Shown: positions 37,073 to 48,070 of the stretch, in pieces | How the letters are laid out: each line of letters starts with the position of its first letter | Numbering within the stretch: position 1 is the first letter of the stretch | Origin: Poecilobothrus nobilitatus | Taxonomy: Eukaryota; Arthropoda; Insecta; Diptera; Dolichopodidae | NCBI GenBank assembly: GCA_947095535.1 | Contig: OX352772.1 | Span: 315,900,018 to 315,964,017, forward strand | Direction of reading: 5' to 3' | Length of the DNA stretch: 64,000 bases | Made by a program: the position numbers and the translations under genes | Notes under the pieces: model-generated | The model's input: the letters and a program-made list of their open reading frames with translations, nothing else | Database searches by the model: none | Told to the model about the DNA's origin: nothing

Positions 37073-37156
37073 TAGTTTATATACAAATGCATTATTGTTA
37101 TAAGACTAGATATTTTTTTTCAAACATTATTTCTCCTTTTTTAAATACATATTATA

Positions 37157-37288
37157 AGTCTTGTTATTCAATCACATGTTCAAAAAAACGTGTGACTTAT
37201 AAAATTTAATGTGTGACAAATGTTTGAATATTTTTTAAACTTTATTAGTCACACATTTTTTTTGAGCATGTGATTGAATAACAAGACG
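37157..37288. mobile_element. Palindromic MITE with TA target site, 132 bp
   Basis: The left arm begins 'GTCTTGTTATTCAATCACAT' and the right arm ends 'ATGTGATTGAATAACAAGAC', a perfect 20-bp inverted match. Complementarity continues inward ('TCAAAAAAA', 'TGTGACT', then 'TAATGTGTGACAAATG') almost to the centre. Single-base differences lie at the extreme ends. TA dinucleotides sit immediately outside at 37155-37156 and 37289-37290, fitting a Tc1/mariner-type insertion. No coding capacity. Family not identified. Confidence 0.8.
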
Positions 37289-37299
37289 TAAGTATACAT

Positions 37300-39485
37300 G
37301 TATTAATTTCAAAAAAAGAGAAATTAAATTTTTAGATAAAAGGAAAACATAAAAGTTTAATAACACAAAACTCTTGAGAATTTTTTTTTGTTTTTTTTTT
37401 TTATGTTACCATTTACCACACAAACAGTCTGACGTCAAAAATTTTTTTTTTTTTCCATTTAAAAACTTCCGCATTTAAAAGATTTCCATTCTAAAATAAA
37501 ATTCTTATAAAATATCCTTGTTTAACATGTTCTAGAACTACTTTTAATGACGTAATAAAAAATCATTTAAACCAGAATTGCTTTATTTTATATTTAAAAA
37601 AAATTTTTTTTTTTTCTATTCAAAAACCAGACCAGAGCAAATTAAAATAAAGGATTATTATTTTATTTAAGTTTTTTTTTTTTTTTTTTGTTTTTTTATT
37701 GTTTTATACACCTGGTCATTTAAAAACTGAAAAGTGAAAAGAATATTTATTATGTATTATTACATGGTATAAACAAAAACGGTTAATATATATCCGTAAC
37801 GGTAATAATATCAAGGTTAAATATAACTAATTCTTGTTTTGGTAACCTTGTTTTGGTTCATACCATTGATTAAAATCAAAAAAAAAAAAAAAAAAAAAAA
37901 CCAAATCATTAACTAGCACCAGAATGACTATAAGTATGATACGCATAATACACATATATTCTTCATTTCATTCCCATAATAATTTAATTGTGTATTAAAT
38001 TCATCATCATCAATTCATCAACAGTATTACCATCAAATATAATCATTATATTACATATACATATGTATATTTATGGGTATATTATGTGGCATGCCAAAAG
38101 TTCAGATACTATGGAATCTCTACTTTGGATATTAAATGGAATTCAAATTAAAAAAAAAAACAAATAACTTTTTTTTTTTTTCAATGTCATTAATTTTATT
38201 GCCAATAATTGTATCAATTGCCAATCTTAACAACAATTGCAACATATATTTTTTTATTTTTCTTTTTTTTTTTTAATTTTTTATTACTCTTCCATTTAAT
38301 TTTTGGTTTATGTTTGCATGTAGGTATAAAACGAGTGCACTCTGAAACAGAGGACAAAGACCAAATATTTATGACCAAATTAAAAAAAAAAAAAATTTTT
38401 TTTTCTCTCTTGGACTTGGTGATTCCTATAATGACTATAATGGTTACCCTAAATGTTAATGCTGCATTTATTATTATAGTGCAACGATAAGAGTGTACTT
38501 GCAATATTGTCAATATGATTTGATAAGATATTTTCTTAAGTGGTCATTTTTTTTTGTGGTGATTCTTGCCAAATTTTATTTTAGTAGACACTTCGTTCTT
38601 TTTTTTTTTTAAATGTTTATAAAGTCTTATAAATGTATTATAGTAGTATGTATACATATATATATTTTTGTGTAGGTGCATATAAATTCATGAATAGCAT
38701 AAAATTATAAAAATATTTTACTAATTTTGGTCAATAATAATTGTAAGAATATGCGAAAGCTCTAAAGCATGTACTTAATGGCAAGGTAAATCACGCAAAT
38801 ATATCAAATTGGATTAAAAAGAAAAAAAACAAAAGAATCATTTATTTAGCATTGAACAAAAATATTTATATAAAATACTCATTTACATTGCATTTAAATA
38901 AATAATTGTACATATATTTAAAGATAAATGTTTAATAATAATTATGAAAAAATAAAAGAAAATAAAAAAGTGCACATCTAACACACTTTAAACCAAATTG
39001 ACAGCAAAGTTTACAGTTGGTATATGAAGTAGGAAATTTTTTTTTTTTAACTATTGTCAGAGTCGTATTAAGTGTAGTATGTAGTATTAATAAATTGTTA
39101 GTAAAGATAGGTATATATAATCTATTTAGTTACAATATATTATCATCTAACAAATTTTTCTCAACATTGAATATCTTTTTAAAAGTTTACTTTTACAATA
39201 TTTTACTTTTGAATTTCATTGATATATTTTGTAATCAAATCAATTTTAGTACAGTTTAAAATATAATCTTAAGAAGATTAAAAATGTTCATATTAAAAAT
39301 TATAGAAAAACTATGGGTCTCTGTGATTTGTGGGTAACACCTTACTTACCTTACTTATTGCTTTTAGTACCATCTTTCAGAGTAACGGTGTTGAACTTTT
39401 TAAAAACATCGCTGATACAATAATTTTAATAAAATATAAATTCTTTAAAATAAAACTACAATTCCATATCCTTAATCCGGGTATG
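37300..39485. other. A/T-rich spacer, no gene seen
   Basis: Contains some of the longest homopolymer tracts of the window (37671-37690, 37880-37900). A more complex island at 38318-38375 ('GTATAAAACGAGTGCACTC') has opposing overlapping frames of 93 and 99 codons that are dominated by poly-Phe and poly-Lys. No gene is called. Confidence 0.5.
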
Positions 39486-39770
39486 TCGTTTCAGTTCTTA
39501 TAATATACATGATGACGAATATGTAAATGATGTAAAGAAAAAAGTCCTGAAAAAAAATTGGAAACTGTTACGTGATATAAAGGAGATCTACTACATTTTT
39601 TCATAAGATTGACTACCTGTGTTTTTGAAAGTAGGCCTATTATTAAGCTATCCTCTATTAGGATACGTCCACATAGAGATCTAGATTCATGCCTCTGGAT
39701 GCAAAACATATTTCGGTATACGAATATTTTGAATTTAAAATGCATTCACTCAATCATGCTGAACTAAACG
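39486..39770. other. Moderately complex block, unclassified
   Basis: Less A/T-biased than its neighbours and open in one minus-strand frame for 84 codons (39491-39745: includes HESRSLCGRILIEDSLIIGL). I do not recognise a domain. There is no splice or promoter context. It may be a diverged repeat. Confidence 0.25.
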
Positions 39771-40473
39771 AAAAATTTATATTTTGACATATTTTATCTG
39801 ATGAGTTTTTTTTTATTGGAAAAAATTATGTTGTTTTAACATTATGTATATGACATCATTAATAAATAAAGTATTATATTGAATTTTAAATTTATAAAAA
39901 ACTAAGTACATAATATTTGTTTATATTTGGTATTATTTTATTGAAATTTAAACAAGGAAAAATTAAAACCAATAGTTTATAATGGCGCACATTTTCTAAA
40001 AGACAATGCAGACAGTTTAGAATACTGTGGCTTGAACCAAAAGTTGTAAATTTTCTGTAAATGCAAAAAAAAAAATTAAATAAGAAAAATTGAGCCCTTG
40101 TAACTCCTGAACACCAATTTCCAAAATTTAATATTCACATAGCTAATAGTTTTATTTGCCATGACATATACCATGACGACTCATATATAAAAAAAAACAT
40201 TAAGTATACTAGTTTTATTCCACCTGAAGTCTATTTGTTCCTTGACAACAATAATTATTTTCAAAATAAAGATAAAGTCCCGATATTTTACCATTTCAAT
40301 AGAAAAGCGATAAACAAAAAAATAGAATTGAATATTAACCAATTAAATTTTACTGATTTGGTGTTTAATATACGACAATTTTCGACACAATAAAAAAATC
40401 AATAAATACTCGTAGAAATTGTTTTTGTTGGGTTCAATCTACTTAAATATAGGTACATAAGTATCAATCATAT

Positions 40474-41088
40474 TTTTACCTAGGCAGTATTATTACTAAA
40501 GAAGGTGGTACAAAAGAAGACATTAATAATAAACTAACGAAAGCCAGAGCAACATTTGGAAGAATGTGAAGAATATGGAGGTCATCCCAAATTGCAAGAA
40601 AAACCAAACTTAGAATATTCCAAGCATGTATAAAATCTGTCCTCTTGTATGGTAGTAAAACTTGGCTAGTTAATAAGAAAGAAACATACAAACTACAAGT
40701 ATTTGTAAACAAGTGCCTCCGGATTATATGCAGAATATACTGGCCAAGAAGAATACGAAATGAAGATCTATGGGAAGCTACCGGTCAAGAACCTATCGAA
40801 ATAAAAATTAAGAAACGAAAATATAGGTGGATAGGTCACATTCTTAGAAGACCCCCAAACTGCATAGCCAGGCAAATCCTGTAATGGAACCCTCAAGGAA
40901 AGAGAAATATTGGTAGACCTAGAAATACATGGCGTAGAACAGTAGAGCGAGAAATAACAGAACTAAATAAAACATGATCACAAATGAAAGTCATAGCACT
41001 AAATAGGAACAGATGGATAGGCTTTGTGGAAAATACTTTAACATACCCCCATACCGTTTTATCTTTTCCTTTCCCACCACCATTTTAG
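40474..41088 (+). pseudogene. RTE-like non-LTR retrotransposon, C-terminal ~200 residues
   Basis: One uninterrupted frame, without frameshifts, begins FYLGSIITKEGG. It continues TKLRIFQACIKSVLLYGSKT then W, CLRIICRIYWPRRIRNEDLW, YRWIGHILRR and GRPRNTWRRTVE. These are the ordered landmarks of the region after the reverse transcriptase in insect RTE-type elements (YLGS, LLYG..W, WP..I.N..LW, WIGH.LRR, WNPQG.R..GRP..TWRR). In-frame stops stand at 40567 (TGA), 40882 (TAA, just before WNPQGKR) and 40975 (TGA where Trp is usual); the frame ends with TAG at 41086. The endonuclease and reverse transcriptase are absent, so this is a 5'-truncated copy, dead but not old enough to have collected indels. 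Confidence 0.9.
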
Positions 41089-41314
41089 ATATACCTAATA
41101 TTAAAAATTAGATAATTAAGTATAATAAATTTATCTGACTAATTTCAGATTTGTAAAAAAAAAAACAAAATTATAATAAAAATAAAAAAATATAATATCT
41201 TTTTTCTTTAACCACAAGTGCAAACCATTGCACTTACATCATATAGAAGAAAATATTTGAAGGAACCTTGAAAAGAAATATCTTTTAGAATTATCGCACA
41301 AATTACTTAAAAAA
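41089..41314. other. Spacer
   Basis: A/T-rich. It may include the 3' UTR of the preceding element, but no tail or target-site duplication is obvious. Confidence 0.4.
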
Positions 41315-41640
41315 ATTATTTTGTACCTCCGTCTGTTTAAGTGCTATATTTTTAGACATTTGAAACTGAGGCACACATGTGCAAATTTTTTCAAAATAAA
41401 ATACAAAACTTAAAGCTGTAGCATTAACATTATAATTGTACACACATTAAAACCGTTTTTTTTTTTAAATATACATACATATATATAGCTTTTCCTTAAA
41501 ATTAAAGAAATCCCTAAACTTCTAAGAAAATTTACAAATTTTGATGTAAGTTACAATATTTTAAACTGTTTTTATTGTCTTTTTGAAAATGTACACTTTT
41601 AAAAATCTTTGGTTTTACATTCTGTCTTGTAATGTGCCAA
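41315..41640 (+). repeat. Family A, right part
   Basis: 'CCTCCGTCTGTTTAAGTGC', 'ATTTTTAGACATTTGAAACTGAGG' and 'AAACTTAAAGCTGTAGCA' lead to the family's right end 'TTGAAAATGTACACTTTTAA' and 'CTTTGGTTTTACATTCTGTC'. The internal portion is deleted compared with the 12.7-kb copy. Confidence 0.65.
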
Positions 41641-41787
41641 AACGTTTGTTTTATACCAAAATGCCTTGTTTAATTTATGTAGAAATCTCAACTCCTTGTA
41701 ATGAAAGTTTACAAATTGCTGAAATAACATATTGAAAATAGGATTCTAGATCAGTTTCACTACAGAACAATTCAAACTACATATATA

Positions 41788-42463
41788 CAGTGTGTTTCCT
41801 AATTAAAATTCAGAAATTAGAAGTATTGATGCTACGTCATGCTACGTCAAGACAAAATATACTTTTCTCAAAAAAAAATATTGTTAAAATTTCTACATTT
41901 TATAAGTTTAGAAGCTGTAATTTTGAAACTGTAAAAGCTAGAAAATTTGAAGAGGCGTTTGCTTAAAAGTTTTCTTCAGCTTTCGAATACATTTTACAAA
42001 ATTTTCATAAGTAGTCTAGAAACAGAGTTAAACCACAGACTAAATAAACTATACAGACGATCAGTTTCATATAAACAATTTTTGGAGCCAGAGACTAAGC
42101 AGTTTATGGAGCTGAACCAAGTATTTTAGAATATTAAAATTACAAAAATAGAAAATACAAAAGAATATTCTATAAATTTTTGTTTTTGCTATTTAAATAT
42201 TTAAAATACTTGGTCTGGCTCCAAAAAAATGTTCATGCTGGCTCCTAAAAAAGACTTAACATTTTTATATGAAACTGTTCGTCTGTATAATATATTTAGT
42301 CTGTGGTTAAACGTAGAATTATGAAAACTAAAAAAAAATTAAATTGAAATTTCATTTAAGTCCCCATATATTGGAAACTAAAAGAGCTCAAGTGCAAAAA
42401 CAGTATCTACTCATAAGTATCTATGCAGTGATATATAGTAGTGCACTTAATTAGGAAACAGCC
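41788..42463. mobile_element. Candidate 676-bp MITE with internal foldback
   Basis: 'TGTTTCCTAATTAA' at 41793-41806 faces its exact complement 'TTAATTAGGAAACA' at 42447-42460. Outside lie 'TACAGTG' and 'GCCTA', giving TA dinucleotides at both borders (41786-41787 and 42464-42465). Within, about 42004-42132 and 42203-42335 form a second imperfect inverted repeat of over 100 bp ('ACCACAGACTAAATA', 'ACAGACGAACAGTTTCATAT', 'TTTTTGGAGCCAG'). A plus frame of 60 codons (41947-42129) lies in the left foldback arm and is not considered a gene. No transposase is present. Confidence 0.55.
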
Positions 42464-42465
42464 TA

Positions 42466-43867
42466 ATCCACCAATGTAATAATGTCTGGTGGATTTAATC
42501 TAATGGATTCGGCTTGTTTTACGGAAAATAGTTCTTAATTATATTTCTTAGATTTTTCATGAATTATTTAATTTATAAATCAATGCGGCTTATTATCAAG
42601 ATTGAAGTTCCTACTTAGTATAAAAACAAATAAATATTATAATACAGTTTCCAGTTTGATATATCAATTATACAAGTATATTACCATATTATATAGCTAT
42701 AGCAAAGTTTTCATTTTCTTTTAATATTTCTTAAATCTAATTTAATTTTTTTTTTTTTTATTTCAGTATGCAGATATACTATTGAATGAACATTTCATAT
42801 CCATCAAATATTTTATGGTTTATACATTAAAGATATAATGTAGTACACATACATACATGCATATAATGTCACGTTATATGTTCTATAATCTGGATGTGCT
42901 TGAGCTTGAGTAACAACTAACCAGCATTAATTATTCTTATTGGAATTTTTATCTTTTAATCAAACTACCGTGTTGAATTCTAATTCAATTAGACCGAAGC
43001 AAAGTTTTAGTTGTAATGTTCTTAGAATTATGCATGTATATAAATAATACAGTATAAATGTGTATAAATGTGTATTGGTTTGGTAAAATTTTATTAGTTT
43101 TATTGGTTATATATAAATATACTTGTTCAATATTATAGTAATTTTTTATAAAGAATGCTGTTTCAGCATTCATTCCAATCAATTTCATGTGGACGTGATA
43201 TTGGTCAGTTCAGTTACTATTACATATATTTTGTGGGTGATCTATAGCATAATTTGTATTGTGAGCGCTCTATGCATTTAAAATATATAGTTTCTGCATA
43301 AAATATAAATTACATATTTTTATATTGTATATTTTGAAGTCATGGTCATTTTAGCATACAGTGTAATATTCTTGTTGTAAATTTAATTGCGTGCATTTTT
43401 TAACTTTGAAAATTTTTACAAGGAAGGCAAGAATATACATATATAGTTAAAGAAAAAATGTTGCATAGAAGGAGGGGTAGAATTTTAAAAAATTTTTTTT
43501 TTTTTATTATATTGTATTTTTGATTTGATTTTTAAATAAAAAGAATAATTTTGGCTAATAAAAAAAAAAAAATAAGAAATATAAAAATAAAAAAAATTTT
43601 ATTGGTTTGTTATTCGTTTTTTTTAATCATAAGTCAATTAAGAAAAAATGTCTGAAATGAACATTTGACAATTTACATAAGTTTTAAAAATTTTTGTAAT
43701 TTTTTTTTTTACTAAATTTTAAATTTTCATTTGATTAAAGAAATAAATATAAGTATATTTTAGTTTAAGAAAATGTATAGTGAATGCTTTAAAAGTTTAA
43801 ATTAAAGAAATTAATTTTTAATTATTTTAGATGAATGCAAAAGAATTTTGCAAAGAAATATAAGCGT
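42466..43867. other. A/T-rich spacer, no gene seen
   Basis: A strong splice-acceptor-like run 'TTTTTTTTATTTCAG' ends near 42766, followed by 23 open codons (starting YADILLNEHF) and a stop. Without any other exon this is not called. Otherwise featureless. Confidence 0.45.
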
Positions 43868-43880
43868 CTTCTAAGTAATT

Positions 43881-44059
43881 TTTTTTTGTTTTTAGTGTAT
43901 TATAAATGTGGCAAGGAAATTACATAGCCTTTCCTTATCAGTCGTATATCTGTAAATGTCGTAAGAGGAAATTATTAATTAAGGGGGATTCAAACTCACA
44001 CTCCCTCGGTGCTTACAACGTATTTCATACGCTCTTACCCACTAGACCACCGCGGTCCC
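43881..44059 (-). mobile_element. SINE family 1 copy with target-site duplication, minus strand
   Basis: Full-length span. The plus strand shows the tail 'ATAAATGTGGCAAGGAAATT', body 'CTGTAAATGTCGTAAGAGG', box B complement 'GGATTCAAACTC' and head 'CTTACCCACTAGACCACCG'. It is flanked by CTTCTAAGTAATT (43868-43880) and CTTCTAAGAAATT (44060-44072), a 12/13-bp target-site duplication. The plus frame 43906-44127 is antisense to this SINE. Confidence 0.88.
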
Positions 44060-44212
44060 CTTCTAAGAAATTAAAATTTCAAATATTTTCTACATTTAAA
44101 ACTTTTTTGTTTATACCCGAACGATAGTTTCGTTAGTTTTATACACACCCAAATTATTTTAAAATATAGGTAATGAAAAATACAGAGTGATACTATATTG
44201 TATTTTTACTAC

Positions 44213-44330
44213 AATACTAATAATAATAATAATAATATTATTAATATAGGTGCTACAGCCAGATGTAACAGACTGATAGACTTGAGACTCTGTAGCAAAA
44301 AGTAATAATATAGTTGTGTAGTTTTAATTT
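44213..44330 (+). repeat. Family B fragment plus (TAA)n
   Basis: A (AAT)n run at 44216-44240 precedes 'GAGACTCTGTAGCAAAAAG' and 'TAATAATATAG', matching family B's left end. It stops after about 120 bp. Confidence 0.5.
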
Positions 44331-44747
44331 CGTTCGAAGTCTGGATTTTATAAAATTCAAAAGAATATTTCAGGTTAATAATCTGGATAAATTCTTTATG
44401 TTGGCAAACGCTATTAACATATAACAAATAACGTTCTAATTTCTAAAATTTCAGTTTTAATTAAATAATAAATATAAGGAGTCTATACAAATTTGAATTT
44501 TGTGTTTTTTAATAAAATTCGAAATTTGAATTGTATAAACAAAAACTAAATTTAAAAAAAAATTTAAAAAAAATGGATTTTTTCAAATTTGTTTATTTGC
44601 TTTTTGAACTTTTGAAAATGTATTTTTTATTCGATCCGAAAGCAATTTAAAAAGAAAACTACGAAACGCATTACTAAAATTTTGTAAACCTAAATAGATA
44701 AAATCCAGATAATTATGTGGGTTTCGAATTGTCATTTTATTTTCATA

Positions 44748-45110
44748 TTAAACTGCTGACCTAAACCGTGAACTGAAGTAAAAGAACGCAGAATATAATA
44801 CTAATAATAATAACCGCTATACAGTGGAACTACAATTATTACTTCATGTAGAAAGGTGTAGGTTAATATGGCTTCTTGAGATTAAGATTGCTTCCTAGTA
44901 GCAAAAGTATAATAATAATCGGTGGGTAACACCTTTCCCACAATTCTATGTTTCGACATTCATGTTCTTTCAATATACTGCATTGTCAATTAGGAGTTTC
45001 CATCCCATTATATTGACTAAAGGCGGAAGTTAGTTTAGCCAAGAAAATGTTGACATAACAAGGTGGATATTCTTGGGGTTTTTGAAAATTCCTACCTCCT
45101 TTAGAGGAAA
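44748..45110 (+). repeat. Family B repeat, copy 3
   Basis: Shows 'ACTAATAATAATAACCGC', 'ATTATTACTTCATGTAG', 'CAATTAGGAGTTTCCATCCC', 'ATTGACTAAAGGCGG', 'GGTGGATATTCTTGG' and 'CCTACCTCCTTTAGAGG', in the same order as the other copies. Confidence 0.7.
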
Positions 45111-45639
45111 AGAAAAAAAAATACGAATGCTAGAATAACTTAAAACAAATCCATTTTACCCACAGGAAAGTGCAAATCATAAAGTAATTCAATACCAGTC
45201 GTACAAAGTGTATTTCAATAGAGAAGAGCTCAAATTTAATTCAAAATTAAAACTAAAATTGTCCAATCATTACATATACTTACATAATTTTGTAAAATAT
45301 TTTATATTTATATTTGTTGCTTTTTTTAATTATTCCAATTATATATATTTCAAAAATTTTGTAATTATGTATAATTTTAAAACAATTAAAATTATAAAAT
45401 AAGTTTTTATTAAATAGATACTCAAATACTGAAATTTTGACGCAAAAATGATATGACAGGAAGAATTTCAGTGTCAAATATTTAAATTTAAGTATGCACT
45501 TATTATATGAAGAAAAAAAAATATAATGGGCAATCCATTTAATCAATTTGTAAGTTTTGTTCTAATTTTAAAGTTTAAAACTTTATGAGCCACTCAGTTT
45601 TATATTTTAAGAACAAAATCAAAACTTTTTTTTGTTTTT
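45111..45639. other. A/T-rich spacer, no gene seen
   Basis: Opposing A/T-driven frames at 45208-45402 and 45280-45546 are of Phe/Lys/Asn/Tyr composition. No gene is called. Confidence 0.5.
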
Positions 45640-45835
45640 TTTTCCTAACATGGTTTGGAATATTTTAAAACACCAATAATACCCCCTATATAGTGTCAGA
45701 TTTTTCTGAAACCCAACTTCCACTTTAAAAATATTGGAATAAATGAAACCCAATAAATATAAATGAAACCCTTGACTGCTAATGCTAAGAATATTGACTA
45801 GGGATAGGAGAGGATAAGACAAGAATCCAGAAACA
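45640..45835 (-). repeat. Family B fragment, minus strand
   Basis: 'ACACCAATAATACCCCC', 'AGTGTCAGATTTTTCTGAAA' and 'ACATTGAATTGAGG' are the reverse complement of the family B right half. The 67-codon minus frame at 45619-45822 is the sense reading of this repeat. It is not conserved in the other copies and is not called a gene. Confidence 0.65.
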
Positions 45836-46160
45836 TTGAATTGAGGAGTGGAATTAAAACAGTTTTCTTAGACTTTTATTACAAAAAAATTTAAAGCTAT
45901 GGTAAATCCTAAATTTATCATTGCTTTCCTACAGCTTGAGCTACAATTACAAATTTTTCAAAGTATCTAAAAGTTTCATAGTATATAGCAAAATTTAAAA
46001 ACAAGTGTTATATTTAGTTTTAAAGATACTTTAAGATTAGAAATTTCGATGATTTGAACTTTTATTTCATTGAACCGTTCAAGTGAAACTTTTACTTGAA
46101 GAGTTATAGGAAAGGAAAAGACGTTAAACAGCGTAGTTTAAACAACAATTCTAAATCAAT
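45836..46160. other. A/T-rich spacer, no gene seen
   Basis: Nothing recognised. Confidence 0.5.
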
Positions 46161-46210
46161 TTGCAAAAGTAACCAAACAATAAGCTTAAATTGTTTGGTT
46201 GCTTTTGCAA
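46161..46210. other. 21-bp-stem hairpin
   Basis: 'TTGCAAAAGTAACCAAACAA' plus T (46161-46181) pairs with 46190-46210 over 21 positions with a single T:G wobble and an 8-base loop AAGCTTAA. Three more weak pairs are possible outside. As RNA this is a compact miRNA-precursor-like stem, somewhat shorter than a typical animal precursor. It could equally be the remains of a foldback element. No promoter or conservation information. Confidence 0.6.
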
Positions 46211-46975
46211 GTTTGTTGCAAAATCATACCCCTCATGAAAAATGAAACCAAGCAAAAAAGAAAAGTGGTGGTTATATAGGACTTAATTTTGTGTATAATT
46301 TCAAAGACCATTTTTTAGAAGATTTAATTAATCGATTTAGATTTTCCATTAGAATGACTTTGAATATTTTTTGGCATGCCTATTAATATATAATTAATAC
46401 ACATATGTATGTAAACAATCAAATATAAATATACATATATGTTCCGGCTAAATATATATTATAATGTATCAGTTGTTATGTTTAATTAAAGTTGATTATA
46501 TCAAATGAGTTTTAATTTTATTTTTTTTATAGAGCAGGTACAAGAACACGATCATAATTAATAGTCAAAAATGATTTGTTTAAAGGTAATGAATTATTAA
46601 AAATATTGAACAGGTGTTGACAGCAAATAATTATATAATACGTGTGTAAATTATACTTTATTTCTATAAGTATAATAAGTATATTATATCGTATATGTAT
46701 ATATATATATCAGTATAATTGTATAATTAGATCAGTATAGTAGATTATAATTAGATTATAAAATGCTAGACTGTAATTTATTGAAATAAATCTTAAATAT
46801 TAGTACATTATTATTTTTAATTTATTATTAATAATTTGTTTACTAAGTAGAAATTAATATAGTAATTTAGATTTAAATAAATTAATTTTTGTATTTTGTT
46901 TTAAAAAAATTTTTTTTTTTTTATTTTCTTTTAAAGTGAACAAAAAATGAATACATAATTAGTCAACAATTATAC
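46211..46975. other. A/T-rich spacer, no gene seen
   Basis: (TA)n near 46696-46712 and poly(T). Nothing else. Confidence 0.55.
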
Positions 46976-47240
46976 TAAGTTTAAAATTTAATTCCCACTG
47001 CAACGGTACACCGCGACTCTGTGTGTGTGTCGACGACGTTAAGTGATATTTATTTATATTAGTAATTTTTTTTTTCGTTTTTTTTACGAAGGACATTGGA
47101 AAACATTGAAAGTCACTCAAAGTCAAACTGCACACTCGAACTGCACTAGGCTCCTCTAAGTAATGTTGGATTTCAACCAACCAAAATCACCTCCTTTAAA
47201 ACCAAACTCTAGGATGTTTCCTTTAATACATAGTGATATA
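46976..47240. other. G+C-richer island with clustered CpGs
   Basis: 'GCAACGGTACACCGCGACTC', a (GT)n stretch and 'GTCGACGACG' at 46998-47040, then 'GTCACTCAAAGTCAAACTGC' near 47112. Their CpG content is unusual here. Could be a promoter/5' UTR, a regulatory element or a diverged repeat. The minus frame 46959-47180 (73 codons, VRVCSLTLSDFQCFP) crosses it but matches nothing known. No TATA/initiator pair is convincing. Confidence 0.25.
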
Positions 47241-47934
47241 ATGTACAGTTTGGTTTTAAGAAAAAGGATAAGGGAAGAAATACTTCGGTAATTGGATTTG
47301 AGATAATTAGGATTATGAAGAATGAAAGGAAACATTTGGAGAGTTATTTTGAAGAAAGATGTTAATGTTCTTCTTAACTTTCGTTATATTGTATACACAT
47401 ATGAATTACCAACTTTTGATATAATATGTAATAAATATGATATTAGTAATTTCTTACTTTCTTTTTGTCGTCGTCCACATGCTGTTGAAAACGGATTCGG
47501 CCTTTAGTTTTTAAAACAGATAGTTGTTTTAGAATAGTTCAAATCCAAACTATACTTTCAAAGTTTTCATCTCATAACCTAAAAATGAAAAAATTGATCT
47601 TTGTTAAACTTTATCGTATACTCATTCATTAGTCATTATTCAGGTGTTAGTAAGGAAATGTAAAAATCCTTTCTTAAATAAAGTAGTAAATAATAAAAGA
47701 AAAATTTTTTATTTTATTATTTTTAAAAATAATCACGAAAATTACAAACAGTACAGATTTTTATAAGGGTATCACAAGAGTTTATTCCATTTTACAAGAT
47801 GACATTTACAGAGTGTTACTTGCCTGTATTTTCATTTATCTGTACTATCATTTGACTGCATTTCATTTGATTGGATTAATATATATTTCATTTGACTGAA
47901 TTTAATTTATGTACATAACCGTTGCAATCAAGGG
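47241..47934. other. Spacer, no gene seen
   Basis: A 61-codon plus frame (47322-47507) has no recognisable domain. The rest is A/T-rich. 'CATTTGACTG' repeats loosely at 47850-47900. Confidence 0.45.
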
Positions 47935-48070
47935 AAAATTAATTGCTTCCTCCTAATTCAAAATCTCACATATACACATATTCTGAAAAAAAGCCTATAA
48001 CTCTGATTTTCTGAATATATCCGACTATAAAATCATTTTCAATATAGATTTCAACACAAAGAACTAATAT
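47935..48070 (+). repeat. Family C fragment
   Basis: 'TCCTCCTAATTCAAAATCTC', 'ACATATTCTGAAAAAAAGCC' and 'ACTCTGATTTTCTGAA' followed by 'ATAAAATCATTTTC' repeat the family C monomer, about 1.3 copies. Confidence 0.6.

Noticed and set aside
38318..38360. TATAAAA box as a core promoter
   Set aside because: TATA-like strings are everywhere in A/T-rich DNA. No initiator at the right distance and no gene downstream.
38209..38513. Overlapping 93- and 99-codon frames on opposite strands
   Set aside because: Both consist largely of poly-Phe, poly-Ile or poly-Lys from A/T runs. Two opposed long frames in low-complexity DNA are expected by chance.
42740..42840. Splice acceptor TTTTTTTTATTTCAG followed by 23 open codons
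   Set aside because: Poly(T)-AG strings are frequent by chance here. There is no donor and no second exon.
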